This document shows positions 47,161-60,400 of a stretch of 64,000 nt of DNA, in pieces. Origin of the DNA: Adineta ricciae (lineage: Eukaryota > Rotifera > Eurotatoria > Adinetida > Adinetidae); the NCBI GenBank assembly GCA_905250025.1, contig CAJNOJ010000065.1, positions 248,001 through 312,000 on the forward strand. Reading direction: 5' to 3'. A program made the position numbers and the translations under genes. Below the pieces are notes generated by a model. It made no database searches. It was given only the letters and a program-made list of their open reading frames with translations, and was not told the DNA's origin. The number at the start of each line of letters is the position of its first letter. Position 1 is the stretch's first letter.

Positions 47161-47990
47161 ATCTATCTGTAATAGAGAAATGTCAGAATGAAACTTGATC
47201 TTTTTTAATTCAATCCTCGCTAGCAGAATATAGTCGACGTATATTTTCAGAGAAAAATGGGATTATCAGAAAGAGAAAAACGCTCATTGAATATAATCAA
47301 TTATAAAAGTGTTTGAGTATAAAATCCACTCGTTGACGTGTCTGCAGCATGAACTCAAGTTCGTGACACTTTGCCAAAAGATTCTCTTTGCCTGGGTAGA
47401 CTTATTGGTTAAGGTAATTCAGAGACAGGAGTATAATTTTATGTAACACTACGATTTCCCTATAATTTTGACGTATCGACCGAAAAACAGGAAAGCAATA
47501 TTATGCAGGCGGCTTTATTAAATCAATCGTATTCTAATTCTTTGAATACTTCGTTAGACTAGAATAGCGTTTTATCATTCATCAGCAGGAAGTCGTGTTT
47601 TGCTTCAAAGAAGTGCATTCTCAATTGAAAATAATTAAAACATATCACACGCTCACAATGTTTAAGCAAGTAACTCGTGTGTACCTGCCATGCGATAGAT
47701 GGCGCTGATTGGTAGGTCCAGAACGATAGCAGCGTTTTTACATTTTTGAAATTTCTTTCATACTAATTTCATTTTCTCTTTTTTCTTTTCGCTTAATTTA
47801 CAAATGAAGAAGTCATTGTCACTACCAAAAATGTTCATCTTTTCCACAATTGGCTGTTCGACTTTCGTTCTCTCTGACTTAACCAACATGGCCGAACAAT
47901 TCATTTATTCGTATATCAATATTTCATAATCTGAACCGATTTTTTTTTCGTTTATTCTTACCTCTCGTAGTGAACCTTGAACGATCGCAA
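47161..47990. other. Divergent region between GPCR B and pinin
   Basis: 830 bp without coding sequence. At its right end a pyrimidine tract ends in AG at 47969-47970, 20 nt before the pinin ATG, an acceptor-like site. Confidence 0.45.
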
Positions 47991-49139
47991 ATGAGTAGTG
48001 CAACTACAAATTTATCTGCTGAAGAATTGCGACGTGCTCGACAGGACTTATGGTCGAAATTACAAGATATCGATACGCGTCTCAAACAAACATATGTTCC
48101 GCCAAATTTTCGCATCACAACATCATCAACGAGTAACCAACGTACATTTTCTACAAATGGTCATCCATCATCAAACGATCCAGCAAGTGCCAAGCGTTCC
48201 CGAGTATCATCTTCGTCGTATGACGAACCGAATACATCATCATTGGGAGAGAACAGTTTCGAAGAAACTTCGTCACCGTCCAAATCTCTTCATTCATCTA
48301 TCGTTCCGACGAACAAAATCATCAAGACCAAAGATGATCTGATTTCATTAGTCAATCGTGATCAACAATCAACGGGACGGAATCGTCGTATGTTCGGAGT
48401 TCTCTTAGGTACATTGAACAAATTCAAAGCGGAAGCCAATGCGTACAATGAACAAACTGTTGGCTTGAAACGACAAGAAATCGAACGACGTTTAGAAGAG
48501 AAACAAGAAAAAGAACGCGAAAATAAGAAACACGAACGTACAGAATTGTTAGCAACAAAAAAAGACTTTCAACAGCAATTGAAACTACTTAATATGAAAC
48601 TTGATATTAAACAACGGCTGGATAACGCTGAAGAGAACCATCGTCGATTGAAGCATTTCATTCGAACTCAAACCAAACCTTACGTATTCTTCTTACCCAA
48701 AGGTTCCATCGATGAAGTTTTAGAGAAAAAATTCCAAGAAAGTCAAACTGAACTTGAGAAGGAATTGGAAGAATTCAAGCGCGAATGCGAAGAAAAATTA
48801 GAAACACTTGAGAATATGTCCACAGATGTAAATGGCGGTGACGATAATGATGATGATGAAAGCAAAAGAAATAGAAAGAGAAAATTAGATGAACATGATA
48901 ATGATGATGATGAAGATGATGATGACAGCGCATTAGCTGATTTACCTGATGAAATTACTTTGTCCGCACCGGGAATCAAAAGTGAAATCGTCAGTGCAAC
49001 AGCAGTTCACTCAAATAGTGAACCGTCCAATAACAATACAAATGGTACTTCAGTGCCAAAGCTAACACGTACGGTGATTTACGATAATTCTGAATCAACC
49101 AACACGAAACCAAACAGTCACTCCGCGATTGATGAATAA
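47991..49139 (+). CDS. PNN: Pinin homologue (pinin/SDK/memA)
   Basis: Single exon, 382 residues from the ATG at 47991. The pinin/SDK/memA core is clear: RRMFGVLLGTLNKFKAE at about residues 139-155, followed by a long charged coiled coil (EIERRLEEKQEKEREN) and QTKPYVFFLPK. The tail is acidic (DDNDDDESKRNRKRK, then DDDEDDDD) and Ser/Thr-rich, with an SKRNRKRKLDEHD basic stretch that could be a nuclear localisation signal. Pinin associates with the exon-junction/ASAP-PSAP complex and with splicing speckles. It is about half the length of vertebrate pinin, mainly lacking the C-terminal SR-rich part. Upstream in-frame codons lack an ATG. Confidence 0.9.
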   Translation: MSSATTNLSAEELRRARQDLWSKLQDIDTRLKQTYVPPNFRITTSSTSNQRTFSTNGHPSSNDPASAKRSRVSSSSYDEPNTSSLGENSFEETSSPSKSLHSSIVPTNKIIKTKDDLISLVNRDQQSTGRNRRMFGVLLGTLNKFKAEANAYNEQTVGLKRQEIERRLEEKQEKERENKKHERTELLATKKDFQQQLKLLNMKLDIKQRLDNAEENHRRLKHFIRTQTKPYVFFLPKGSIDEVLEKKFQESQTELEKELEEFKRECEEKLETLENMSTDVNGGDDNDDDESKRNRKRKLDEHDNDDDEDDDDSALADLPDEITLSAPGIKSEIVSATAVHSNSEPSNNNTNGTSVPKLTRTVIYDNSESTNTKPNSHSAIDE

Positions 49140-50424
49140 AGCAAAGAAATTTACGAAGAGAACTCGATGCTGTTCTCTCTTGTTTTGTTGAATGTTGTTC
49201 TCTTTTCTTCTTGTTTCGTTCTTTTCTGCTTTTTCATTGTGCTCGTCTTGCTCTTTGTATGTGTGCGTGGTGCGTATATGTATCAGAAAATAGGAGAGAA
49301 GAAAATTGTACATGAGGATGTTTTTTTTTCTTCTCAAATCAAGAGGCTTTCTTTCGAAGAAACTCAAACGCTACAGATAGGCGAACACTTATGCGCTGGA
49401 CTGATCAGCTGTAGTAACACTTTGTGTGTACTATCTGTTCTAATAATGTACCGTTCGTTGATATTTGATGATTTTATTAAACAAAGAGTGACAATGTCTT
49501 TACTTCCAACAAAAGAAGTCATTCGAAATCTGATATATGTGCCATTATTCAAGATTGATTCTTCTCAATGGAGAAATAATTCACCATACGACCGGCGTTA
49601 AATCGCACTAAACGAGCGTCTCTTTCATCGAGGTGAAAAGTTCTTTCTCTTGGAATGCAGCATCCGGATATAAAAACAAAATTGTAACAACAGCATGTGA
49701 TGTCTGCACAATCATGTTATCTTGAACTATTGCCTTTGTCACAAGACTTTATAGTATTGGACTGGAAAATTTGAAACAGACAACAACAAAAAAATGTGGA
49801 TCATGCACGATTGGAAATGGAGTAGTAGTTCATTTCTTGATTAGAATGTTTGTGTCTGTGTTTTGTTGTCTTTTTCAAAAGAAAGGAAAACTATGCGCGT
49901 CAGAGAATGGTTTTGATCATCATGGTATTGATGAGAAGAATTCTTTCTAAAAATACACATCCGCAGGATTTCAGTAATTCATACGGTTGTTTTTTTTTTG
50001 TGAATTATAATTTGTATTCGAAATGCTAATGATAATGATTAGTAATTAGATTCTTTTGTACTTCCCAATGCGCAGCTCTAATAGTTAAGAAAAGTTCTTC
50101 CAGTGCAACGCTTATGGGCACAAGACCAGAAGAAAGAAGTACCTGGAGTATAAAAATATTCCTAGACATTCGTTAACGTAATCTTGAATTCATTGTATTG
50201 GCTGCTGATACTTTTCCTGTGTGTCGAATTCTTGTTTTTGTGGACTCATGCACTTGATCAACCGAACCTCGATATTCAATCTCACGATATCCTTGATGAG
50301 TTGATTAACAGGATTAGTATTTTTAGAATATAGAAATGAAGACGTATTTATGACAGACATCAGGGATTTTAGTTTATTAGATTTTAAAAAGTAAATGCTA
50401 ATCATGAGTTCCAGCAAAAATAAG
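49140..50424. other. 3' flank and intergenic
   Basis: 1.3 kb, T-rich after pinin, AT-rich towards the next GPCR. The plus-strand frame 49167-49601 lies in pinin's 3' flank and has hydrophobic Phe/Leu/Val runs from T-rich sequence; I do not accept it as a gene. Confidence 0.5.
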
Positions 50425-51524
50425 TTATTGTTGGCGTGATATTGACGCCGCTGGATTAATTGCCACCATTGCTGTTGCTTTTGAACGTGGGTCCACAGCG
50501 ATTAATGAATTTGGGCGAAGACAGCAGAAACATGCGCTGAAAAGATTCCTAACATCCTTTCGAAATTTACTTGACACACACAGATAGAGATAGAATGGTG
50601 CACAATTGTTAATGATAATTAGAAATGGAGTAGAAAAATATGAAATAAACGATTCGATGCGAATACGTTCACTAGTTTTCTGATCGTTGGATGTGATTGC
50701 GGAATAGGTTATATTAATTGAATAAAGAAGATTTGTGCTGACATAAAGTAAAACTTCGCACATCAATAAAATGATTAGCTGTTGATCTCGATTACCCATT
50801 CGCTGCTTTCCGGGTGCTATAACATTGACTACCGTGTTTTGTTCTGCTATATGTGTCGAATGAATTCGTGCTCTCACCTAAAAATAAATAGATTTCATCG
50901 ATCAAATTAGTTCACGTGAGTGAACAGACTTACTTTTTTCAGGTTTTGATAAGAAATAATACCAAATATTGCCATGATGATTGGTGGTGACCACCCAGAA
51001 ATAATGATCGAATAAGCACTAAACAGTTTCGCGTAGAGACCTGATTCGGGTATACAACGGCCATTCTCAATGCGAAAGAAAAGTCCCAAATGAATGGGAA
51101 TAATAAGCCAAACGATCGTTATACCCAGTATTACCCGACAAGCAACACGAGCTTGACTAAATGATCGTATCCATGCGCGACGGTTGCACATGGCTGCACG
51201 ATCTACACAGGCAGCCATTTTATACCATCGATAGAGCATGAGTAGAGCATTGAATAGATAACTGCGAATTTTACACCATGTTAATGAAACGTTTTGTGGA
51301 TCAACATACTTTCCAGAAAAAACCGCAGCAGGAAGGATGCATTCAATCAAAATCAGATTCACAATTGTTGCCGAAAGTAAATATAGAGAACAAGAATTTT
51401 GTCGATGTGTACGTTGAACAAGAATACAGATCAAAAGTATGTTACCAACAGTACCGAATACCAAAAAAGTCGATAGACCATACAGGGACATGGCCTGTTG
51501 AACTCCAACAAGTGATGTTGACAT
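50425..51524 (-). CDS. Rhodopsin-like GPCR with one intron
   Basis: Two exons, 50934-51524 and 50425-50877, joined in phase 0 over a 56-bp intron placed between TM5 and TM6; 347 residues from the first ATG (51524). TM1 FLVFGTVGNILLICILVQRT, TM2 with YLLSATIVNLILIEC, CKIRSYLFN before TM3, AACVDRAAM at the TM3 end (weak DRY), TM5 WSPPIIMAIFGIISY, TM6 QLIILLMCEVLLYVSTNLLY, TM7 FLIIINNCAPFYLYLCVSSKFRKD. Extracellular Cys are in the expected places. An orphan receptor, related to but distinct from paralogues A and B. The promoter shows a TATA box and a full CRE. Confidence 0.85.
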
Positions 51525-51617
51525 ACTGGATAGAATGTATGATAACAAATTGGATGTGCTAAAATTTACAGTCGGAAATGACAACTAAAGTTTGAAGAAA
51601 GAAACAGAGCAGCACGT

Positions 51618-51626
51618 CCTTATATA
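51618..51626 (-). promoter_or_regulatory. TATA box of the 50.4-kb GPCR
   Basis: TATATAAGG on the minus strand, 94 bp upstream of the ATG. Confidence 0.6.
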
Positions 51627-51646
51627 CACATCTGCACACTGTGTGA

Positions 51647-51654
51647 TGACGTCA
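51647..51654 (-). promoter_or_regulatory. cAMP response element TGACGTCA
   Basis: Perfect palindromic CRE about 20 bp upstream of the TATA box. CREB/ATF proteins bind this site in animals, so expression of this receptor may respond to cAMP or stress signalling (inference). Confidence 0.55.
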
Positions 51655-51659
51655 GAACC

Positions 51660-53214
51660 GACGGCGACAAAATATAACTAATGGAAATGTAGACATGGTT
51701 TCGAATTTTAAGAGTATAAGTATTCTTAGCTCTACTTGGATAAATAGAATCTTACTTTACTTATACAATAATGTACAGTTTAAAAGTTTGATTTATTTTA
51801 AATTAGTCGTACATATTCATCTACGATAGATTCCAACCTAAACTGGAATAAAGGACGTTTGAGATCATTCTCACGATGGTACAAAGTAAGGGAATCAGTC
51901 AATAAACATCATCGTAAAGGTATGAGCTTTAGATGTGATTAAAATATCAAATTGACTTGTATTAGAAAAACTCTGTATTGGTCTTTCATCATTAAAATGA
52001 ATGACGTATAAACAATGTTCTTACTTAACTAAGTTCTTCTTACGGTAATCCCAATATACATAATGAAAAGGATTACCAGACACTATCACACCTACCTATC
52101 ATCAGGCTCGTCAAAACACAACAAGCTTTTTTTAGAACTACAAAACTTGAACGTTAAACTTTTTTTTGTTAAATGGGCGTAGAATTTCTATCACTTATCA
52201 GAAACATCTCCTTCCCAGTCTCAATCAGACCGGAAAGATGAAATATCATGGAATTCATCACGGAACCAAATAATCGTATTGTTAGTAAGCTATTATTATA
52301 CTGTTTATTGATGCATTTATTTCTTGTGGCGGTTCTCATTTCTTCTCACGTGTTCGAAAAATGAAAACACCAGATTTCCGTTCGTCGCTTTACGCACTTC
52401 TTATTTCCTTGATTTAGAATATCAAAAGAATATTCCATCTATTTAATGAAAACTGAACTCTGATATTCTCGAGTTAAGAAAAATTAAACGTATAGTGCAC
52501 ATTCATTAACGGATACTTCTGCAAATGATACTTTTTATATCTTACAGAAAATAAATGCGAACAAATGTGCTTAATCTTTGCGCGCAATCCGTTTCTATTG
52601 AATAATGTCAACGCAGCTCAAGAAATATAATCTACTAAATCAGCAGGTTCTGACTGCGTCTATTTCTAGATTTTGTATATTCAAAAACTATGATGGCCAA
52701 GAAAAAATAGAAAGGCTTTTTAAGATAAAAAAACTCGGATGAAGACTTTCTTTGGGATCCATCAAGATTAATCCATCGAAAGTATCATTATTCAAATAAA
52801 AAGAATATTTTGCAGGATATAAAGACATCGCGTGATCATATGCAGTGTTTCCAAATTTCTAGTAGGAGAATGATGGAAGATCTTGCTCGACATAGGCAGT
52901 ATGATACGCTTAGTTTTATATTTCTTATTAATATATCATGTCTCGATGATCTGGTGAACTGCCGACATAATTTTGAGAAGGAGTAAAATTCCGATCATGG
53001 ATAATCTCAAAAGATACTTATCCAGGCAATACACTGAATATAGGCCACTTCTGATTATTTCAATTTATTTTATGTTAAAGAATAGATTGAAGCTTGCACA
53101 CAATGGACGATCACATCTTTTGACATAGATACACATAAATATATGTATACACAATTAAACAGTAGATATATGACTAAATCAAAACAATTCATTACTTCCT
53201 GCTTTTTAGTCATA
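51660..53214. other. Intergenic
   Basis: 1.55 kb AT-rich, no coding sequence or repeat recognised. Confidence 0.5.
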
Positions 53215-55133
53215 TCATGAATTTGATGTGACATCAGGTAAAGCTATTGATTTTGTTACATCAGATATTTTCGTTGGTGATGGTTGTTCTTGTGGTTGAT
53301 TTCTCATATTATCAACAGATGAATCCAAACCGGATCGGTTACGTCGGATAGGTGTTGTCGGCGAATCCAATAGCATGATCGATGTTGTTTGTGTTATTGA
53401 ACTAGCTCGTGGCCCAAGAGATTGCCTTTGATACGCAGTGAGAAAGTGATCGTCTTGATCATCGTTGACCATCATCGAATTCTGTCGCAATTGATAATTT
53501 TGATTAGCAAGTGGCATTTCGAATGATGATTGAGCACTACAAATACTCTGTCGATAAGTGTATATATCCGAAATATTCGATGGTCGTTTTGGTGCAACTA
53601 AGATTCGTGTGTGGCGCTTGCCATTTGAATAGAAATGTTCATGGACACCTTGTGATGGATTGTGAAGTAACATTAACTTTTTCGCACGTTTCGATAAACG
53701 TTGAGATGACGATGATGAAGTAAAAAACAGAAAATCATGACAACTAAACAACCGACGTAGTTCATGACGAAAAACTCTTCCCGTGAATGCATAAAGAAAA
53801 AAATTGGAAGCTAAACAATAAGCAAAGACATATGTCATAGTGAGATCTTCTTTTTCTTTCATCAAATCAACATACAATGATTGATATATTGCGAAATTTC
53901 TGCAATGATTTTGCCGATCGCAATACCTGCATTCATTGTTGATGAACGATTTTCAACGTCGGAGTAAATAGCATCGATTAATTGCATTATAGATATTGGC
54001 ATTGAACATACACAAAATGCAAATGAAACAGCTAATAGCATTGTTGTTAAACGACGGTTCACTCGTCGACAAGCTAAAGTTTTCGTCGACATAGTATACT
54101 GCTGCTGTTGTTGTTGTTGTTGACAGGCATTTGATGAACGTGAAAGGTTGTATTTCTTCTTTTTAATCGAGACGTTCGAGTTTAGATTAGTTGTCGAATA
54201 TGCCATCGAATAGTTACTTGCATGCTGACTGGAACTGGTTTCGGAGGAGAGTTGTTGTTGTAAATATTTATTTGCATTTCGCGCATTCAATAAGCTCTTG
54301 ATAATCAAGATGTTTAATGTGATTAAAAGTGTAAACGGACAAAAAGAGTATTTGAACGAATCAATCCAGGTAAAATAACGTATGAATAAGGATTGAGTAT
54401 TCAATGGAATACAATGTAATTCTGTTGGAGATAAATGAAACGTCCACAGAAAATGAGCGTTGATTAAAAAAAATGTGATGAATACAAATAACAGCATGTA
54501 ACGTGCACGTTTGATTGTACAAAGTTGACTAGCACGTAATGGCTGAGAAACAGCGATATATCGTTCGAATGTCATAGCAACGGTAATCCAGACACTAAAC
54601 AATTTTATATAAAGAGAAATTAAAAATATCTTTGCTCTAGGTCTTTGTTTTACAAAGTTTCAAGAAATGCACTCTGGAGTGTATATTTAGAAAGCTGTTT
54701 TTGATCTGATGCATGTTTTAACAAGAAAATAATCGTTTTGCAGTGCCTAGCAATGTTCCGTCATAAGTTGAAGATAGACAAGTAAGAATAAAAGGAATGT
54801 ATGTGCTATACCGTTCACTTACCTACAATCGGCAAAGAAGAAGAATGCAAATGTACCCAGTTTGCAGCACAAGTTACAGGCTAAAATTGGTCGTTTCTTG
54901 TCTAACAACTCTAACCAACGATTGAGACAACCAATCCAAAGAACAAACGTATCAGTAATAGCCAATGTAGCCATGTAGAAACATGATGATGAATGTCGCA
55001 TACGACCTCGTCTCATCACAGCAAATGTTAGTGTATTACAAGTTGTGCCAATTAATAATAAACATGGTAGAATAAATTCCTCACTACGTGATGCGAATTT
55101 AACAAAACCTTTATCAGATATTGTATTGTTCAT
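53215..55133 (-). CDS. Peptide-type rhodopsin-like GPCR, long tail
   Basis: Three exons (54823-55133, 53876-54594, 53215-53810) with consistent phases, 541 residues. TM1 LPCLLLIGTTCNTLTFAVM, TM2 with FYMATLAITDTFVLWIGC, TM3 SVWITVAMTFERYIAVSQPL with an ERY variant of DRY, TM5 SFCPFTLLITLNILIIKSLL, TM6 LTTMLLAVSFAFCVCSMPIS, TM7 SSNFFLYAFTGRVFRHELRR. The third cytoplasmic loop is long and carries a run of eight Gln (CAA/CAG repeat near 54105-54121). The C-terminal tail of about 180 residues is Ser/Pro-rich with many potential phosphosites. The pattern is close to FMRFamide-type neuropeptide receptors. Introns interrupt just before TM3 and within TM7; the first (228 bp) has the same position as in the partial gene at 62.7 kb. 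Confidence 0.88.
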
Positions 55134-57066
55134 TACTAATCGTTGGAAATTCTAATAAATATATCTACATCTTAAGAACAGAAAGAAAGAAAAGTATGTC
55201 AAAGCCTAAACAGGGGGAGATAATGTTGTCGAGCATCATCATACCATCCGATATCTTTCGCGCCCGAATGTATTGTTCGGTAGGTGGTTGTCAATGACGA
55301 AGGTCTCTTGTCGTATACATACTTCAAGAAACTCGAAGGCAACGTGTTTATCATACATTCGCAATGGAGGTTATAGGTTAGAAATGGTCATATCAGAAGC
55401 TGGATCTCTATTTAATAGATTTTTTTCTCAAGGAGACATTCTATGTCTTTGAAGGAGATATGAAACCGACGCCGCTAGTTACAACGAACAGATTATACAA
55501 GCATGACTTCCTTCAGTCAAGTAATCACGATATGATTTCAAATGTTTCGAACATCGTCCTCTCGCTATTTGTGTACATACAAATGTAATCTCAAATGAGC
55601 GCGCGATCTCTTTTACGTAGATCTATTACCAACTGATGGAGAACACGTGGGAATTATAGTGTCAATCGAGTAGAACTTTCTTGGAAACTGAACCGTCAAG
55701 TTCTTCATTCATTCATTCTCAAAAAAGATACATACTCGAATCGATCTAGAGATAAATGTTTACGTAAAATATCAAATAGATAGTTGTTCGTGAAACACTT
55801 CCTATCTAGGATGAATTAATGAAGAAGAAACAGTGTCGTACTTACAGTTTAGCTTAGAAAATGCCAGGTATTATTCAGGTATGGTAATAACAAAATAAGA
55901 TTATTCTACACACTAGTTGTCATCGACGGAAAAAGATTTATTATCAAGAAAACCCCTCCTCTTTTCTTAAGAACGCCTACAGCTTACTCTTTTCAATCTA
56001 GAAATGTTTTTAATTAATAGTAAATACAGCAGACACAGGAGAAGAACTTCGGACATTTTATTAAAGTATATTTGCATAGACGATATTGAGGAAATTCGTT
56101 AATATTTATAGAAATCATTATGATGAGTTAAAAGTTTATCACAAGAATAGAAGGAAAAAGAAGGAAAATGTGAAAAGAAAATCATTTGTCTCCTTTGTTT
56201 CGTTGCGTATGCGGTAAGGACGGAGATACAAAGTTCTTATAATAGATCAAACTATCAGCAAAAATCAAATTACGATTTGATGGTCGTTCCGCTTATATTC
56301 AGATTTACAGAGTCGAATTACTCTCATTCATTTCTTCATTCTTTTTATTCAGCCTCATCGACATATCTACTCGGGCGTAGTGTATCTCGTCGGAAAACAG
56401 TTTCGCTATCGACATTACGCAACTAGACAAGCGCATCTTCTGTCTTTGCCTCGTTCTCTGTGTGTCTTCCGCTCAATACATTAGAATTCTTGCTTTCTCT
56501 CTCGCTTTTAATATGCATATTTCCAACGCGTTTCTTTTGTCGGATGAATAGGCATCTCATTTGTCTTTATAACATGGAAGAAGTTGATGTACTCATCATC
56601 ACTTGAAAGGAATAAATGACAATGAAGAGATCAAACAGAGAAGAAATATATTCAAGATTATTGAAATGATTGCACAAGAGCTCATCATTTTCTCATACTT
56701 AACTTAAATAAACAAATCTCGAACATATTCGAAGATACTTATTTCTCGATCAGCACCTTTTTAAAGTATATGAAGATCGGTATATTTCTCGTATGGATCG
56801 TAATGATCAATGTCAGACATGACATTATATATACATGTATCGCGTGCTAGAGGGTTGAGTTTTATATAAATTATGCGATGTCACTATGTCTGCCGCGACG
56901 AGCGGTGTATATTTTGGATCATGAGACGAGGTCAATTTGATTAAGATAAAAGAAGCAGAAAAATATCAATTACGTTGATATGTGCCTTCGAAACCAATAA
57001 ACACGGAAGAAGTGAATAAATAACGGAAGAACAAGATAGCATTCGGTCGGCAATTCCTATGTTAGC

Positions 57067-57420
57067 ATGCACATTACAACCGAACAGTTCGAAACCCCAC
57101 ATAGTGTATCATTCTTTTTGATAGTATCCATCAAACCATTCGCTAATAGTTTCTTTTTCATTATATACAAAGAAAGTGATCGATATATACAGATAAAACA
57201 TATATTCGAAGTCAATGACAGACGGCAAGGTCTACATGTTCATCGACTAGCTCAACTTGAGATCAATGAGAGAAAGAAAGGAAGAATGATGATATTGAAC
57301 AGACTACAAACATATGTTCGAGTATTCAGTTATGATCAATTGCATCATCAACGCTATGTATCGTGTTTGTCATGGAATGGTTAATATACATTTGCTTCGG
57401 ATATTATAAAAAGAGATGAG
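57067..57420 (+). pseudogene. Possible Cdc20/Fizzy-type WD40 remnant
   Basis: A 105-codon frame ends in HHQRYVSCLSWNG, stop (57382-57384), then continues in frame as YTFASDIIKRDE before a second stop. This recalls one WD40 blade of Cdc20/Fizzy-related proteins (H-x-x-R-V-x-x-LSWN ... SSGS ... RDVR). The upstream part is not convincingly WD40. With a stop inside the motif and no neighbouring blades it would be a decayed fragment; chance similarity remains quite possible. Confidence 0.25.
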
Positions 57421-60400
57421 TAGCCAACTAATAGTAGACAATTAAGTACACATGATAGTAATCACATATTAATAACTCGAAGAGGATATAGACGATGAGA
57501 ATCTCTACTATTGTATCCGTTCTTTAATAAAGAACGAGGAAAGAAATACTAAATGTTCGGTTTAATTATTCATATCTTTGTTTTCTTCTGTGATTTTTGT
57601 TATTGTCAACACAATAACTACGCGATCGCTCTAATTGATAATTTCTATGCAAATGTTTTTCCTATCGTATGTATTGCTCTTAAACGACCTTGAAGATAAT
57701 AACAGAATCTAGGAAAAATGAGAAGAAGAAGAAGAAGATGTTGATCATTTAAATATGTATGATAATGTAATAGAATAAATGAAATTCGATAATAACATTC
57801 TATCGGACAAGTTCGACGTATACTCTTCATTCACTGTTTCTTCTCAAAACATCACCGACCTTGATTCCTCGACTAGGTTATTGAAAGCAAGATCAGAAAA
57901 GGTTATTCATAACACAACAATTACACGAAAATTTTTTATAAGCAAAACCATGATTTACTGTAATTGCTCTCATGGTTACTCTGACATACGTTTGTACAAC
58001 TAACCAGACACATCATGACAGAATCGAATTAACAGTTCGGATCTTTCAATACTGTCTGCTAAGATGAAATGAAGCATTCAGTGATTCATAAATCTTTATC
58101 AGTTTGAATACAAACCTACTGATTATGTCTATTACGACGGATGAATACACCTATGAGTACATTCGTATGCAGTCCGAAAGAAATTGTGAAAGTCTTAAGC
58201 TTATTTATGATTGATATTAATTGAATATGCTGCGAAAGGTAAATGTGTGGCAACGAATAAATCATTAAGTATATGTGTAGCTGTACGGAGAGATCTTAAA
58301 TTAAAAGGTCGCCAGGGCTTGACAATGGAAAGTCTTTTTCGGTTCTATGGCAGCTAAGAAGTGTGTTTTATCGAAGAAAAGCGATGTAACCTATAAACAA
58401 TACTTCCTCTCCTGTTAAACGTGATATTTTTTGCATCACATGACTAAATATTATCTTTCTGAAAACAAAACATAGATATTCAAGCACTTCTAACGTCTGT
58501 ATTTCTATTGTCAATTAATTACGAGGGTACAGTGGTTCATTCTGACAGTAAACTCCTACAAATGAATGTTTTTGACAGTATCACGATGTGCATATACTAA
58601 GAATATGGTATTTCACAGTTTAGTCTGATTACGATCATTCGAAATTCCTATCTATGATATTTATTCCCATGAGTCACACCATCTGTCATGCACCATAATT
58701 GACTTTTGACTTTTGAATTCGAATAAACGTCCTTCCGTAATAAAAGACTCACGGCCTTCTATAATGTCTACCCATTTCCGTTATTTGGAGGAAAAAGCTT
58801 GAAAAAAACAACAACAACATCTTTATTTTTTCCACACTGGAACAATAAGTATACTAACAATATCGATCCTACGTGTGGATCGAGATTATATTCCTTCCCT
58901 ATACTCGCACACGAAATCAAAGAGAATCTTGCAAAACGCGTTTGAAAACTTTTAATAACAGGCTCCTCCGTGCTAGTAAATATTGGTATAAAAGTGTTCA
59001 TTAAACATCGCTGCTACTTGAAAACTAGGTTTTAGTAGGAAAAAGTACACGGTTATTATGATTGTCTGAAGATTCTTATAATAACTAATTAATCTTTAAA
59101 GGATGTTCGACATTCTTGAATAACATGATTTATTTTTAGTACCCATGTTCACTTCTTAGTTGAAGCCTGGTGTCGACTTGTACGTGACAATACATGCTGA
59201 GAAAAACGAAAGGACTTGATTTCTTTGAATGGAGACGATTTAATTTCTCTCAAATTGATGAGCAAGCTGTGTGAACCCTTTCTTTTCTCTTTGAAAAAGA
59301 AAAATGATAAAAAGAAAGTGTGCATTGAGAGGATGTATCTCCACATGAGCATCATCTTTCTATTTCTTAGGAAAAGGTAAAAGCCGTTGCTTTGATGTTT
59401 TCAATATTTCACAAATGAGTATGTTAGGAGAAAAGCGCATAATTTTTTATTCGGGATAGAAGTTATCGAACCTAGGAAGAGAATTCGCGCGCTTTTCTCA
59501 ACTAATGCGCTATTCTGTGTGCGTGGAAATCAACGTTCTATTCAAGAAGTAAGCTTTTCTTAGAGATATGTAAATTCTTTCTGAAAATAGACGAGACTAG
59601 CGATTCAAATAAGCTTTGTGCGCGTTATTATTGTGCATATTGGGTACATCTTAGACCGGAAGGAAAGAGCTTATCCACCCAAGTCCGCTTAGAAACTGTG
59701 AGATCAATCGTATATGTTGAGAAAACATTTCCCTAATCAGTCACTGTTTTGTAACTTACTAAAAAGAAAGTCTTTCTGAAGAGGACTTGATTCCTGATGT
59801 GAACTGTGCGTCGAAAAATATTGGAATTCTTTTTATGTTTGCAACCCGAAGTGAAACAATCGATTTATATAAAAATCGACGCTGCCTACCAGGTAGTAAT
59901 GCAATCAGTCTAAACAAGGTAAGGAGAAGTACGTTCGGCGATTAAGTTTTCAATTCATTCGACAATATACAAAAATATCTGAGAAAGAAGTCATTATACA
60001 GCTGATAATTTGATGCGAACTATGTTGTATTGTGTTTTCTTCTCATTTACCGATATGGAACTTACATTGGTACGCGCAGAATTGAAGTGTTCTTTCATTT
60101 ATAAAATGACACTGCCACTTCTTTTTAAGAAATAAAACAAGTCTATTACATTTTCTATTTTCCTTTTCAAAAGAATCGATGATAAAATGACTCTATTTTT
60201 AAACGCAACAGACACAGTTGTTCGAGAGGTGAAATTAAGATGAATGAATACATTTGTGCGATTCATTTAAATGTCTGATTACAAGTAATAGAATACTGTT
60301 CGTTAGTTTACATCGTTCTGAAATATAACATGAGAAACAATTCTCAAATATAACGATGTGTTAATATTTCCAACTTCACTTGATTATGAATATATCTCAT

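Noticed and set aside
49167-49601. 144-codon plus-strand frame after pinin
   Set aside because: Hydrophobic composition arises from T-rich 3' flank; it starts 27 bp after the pinin stop with no splice site or domain.
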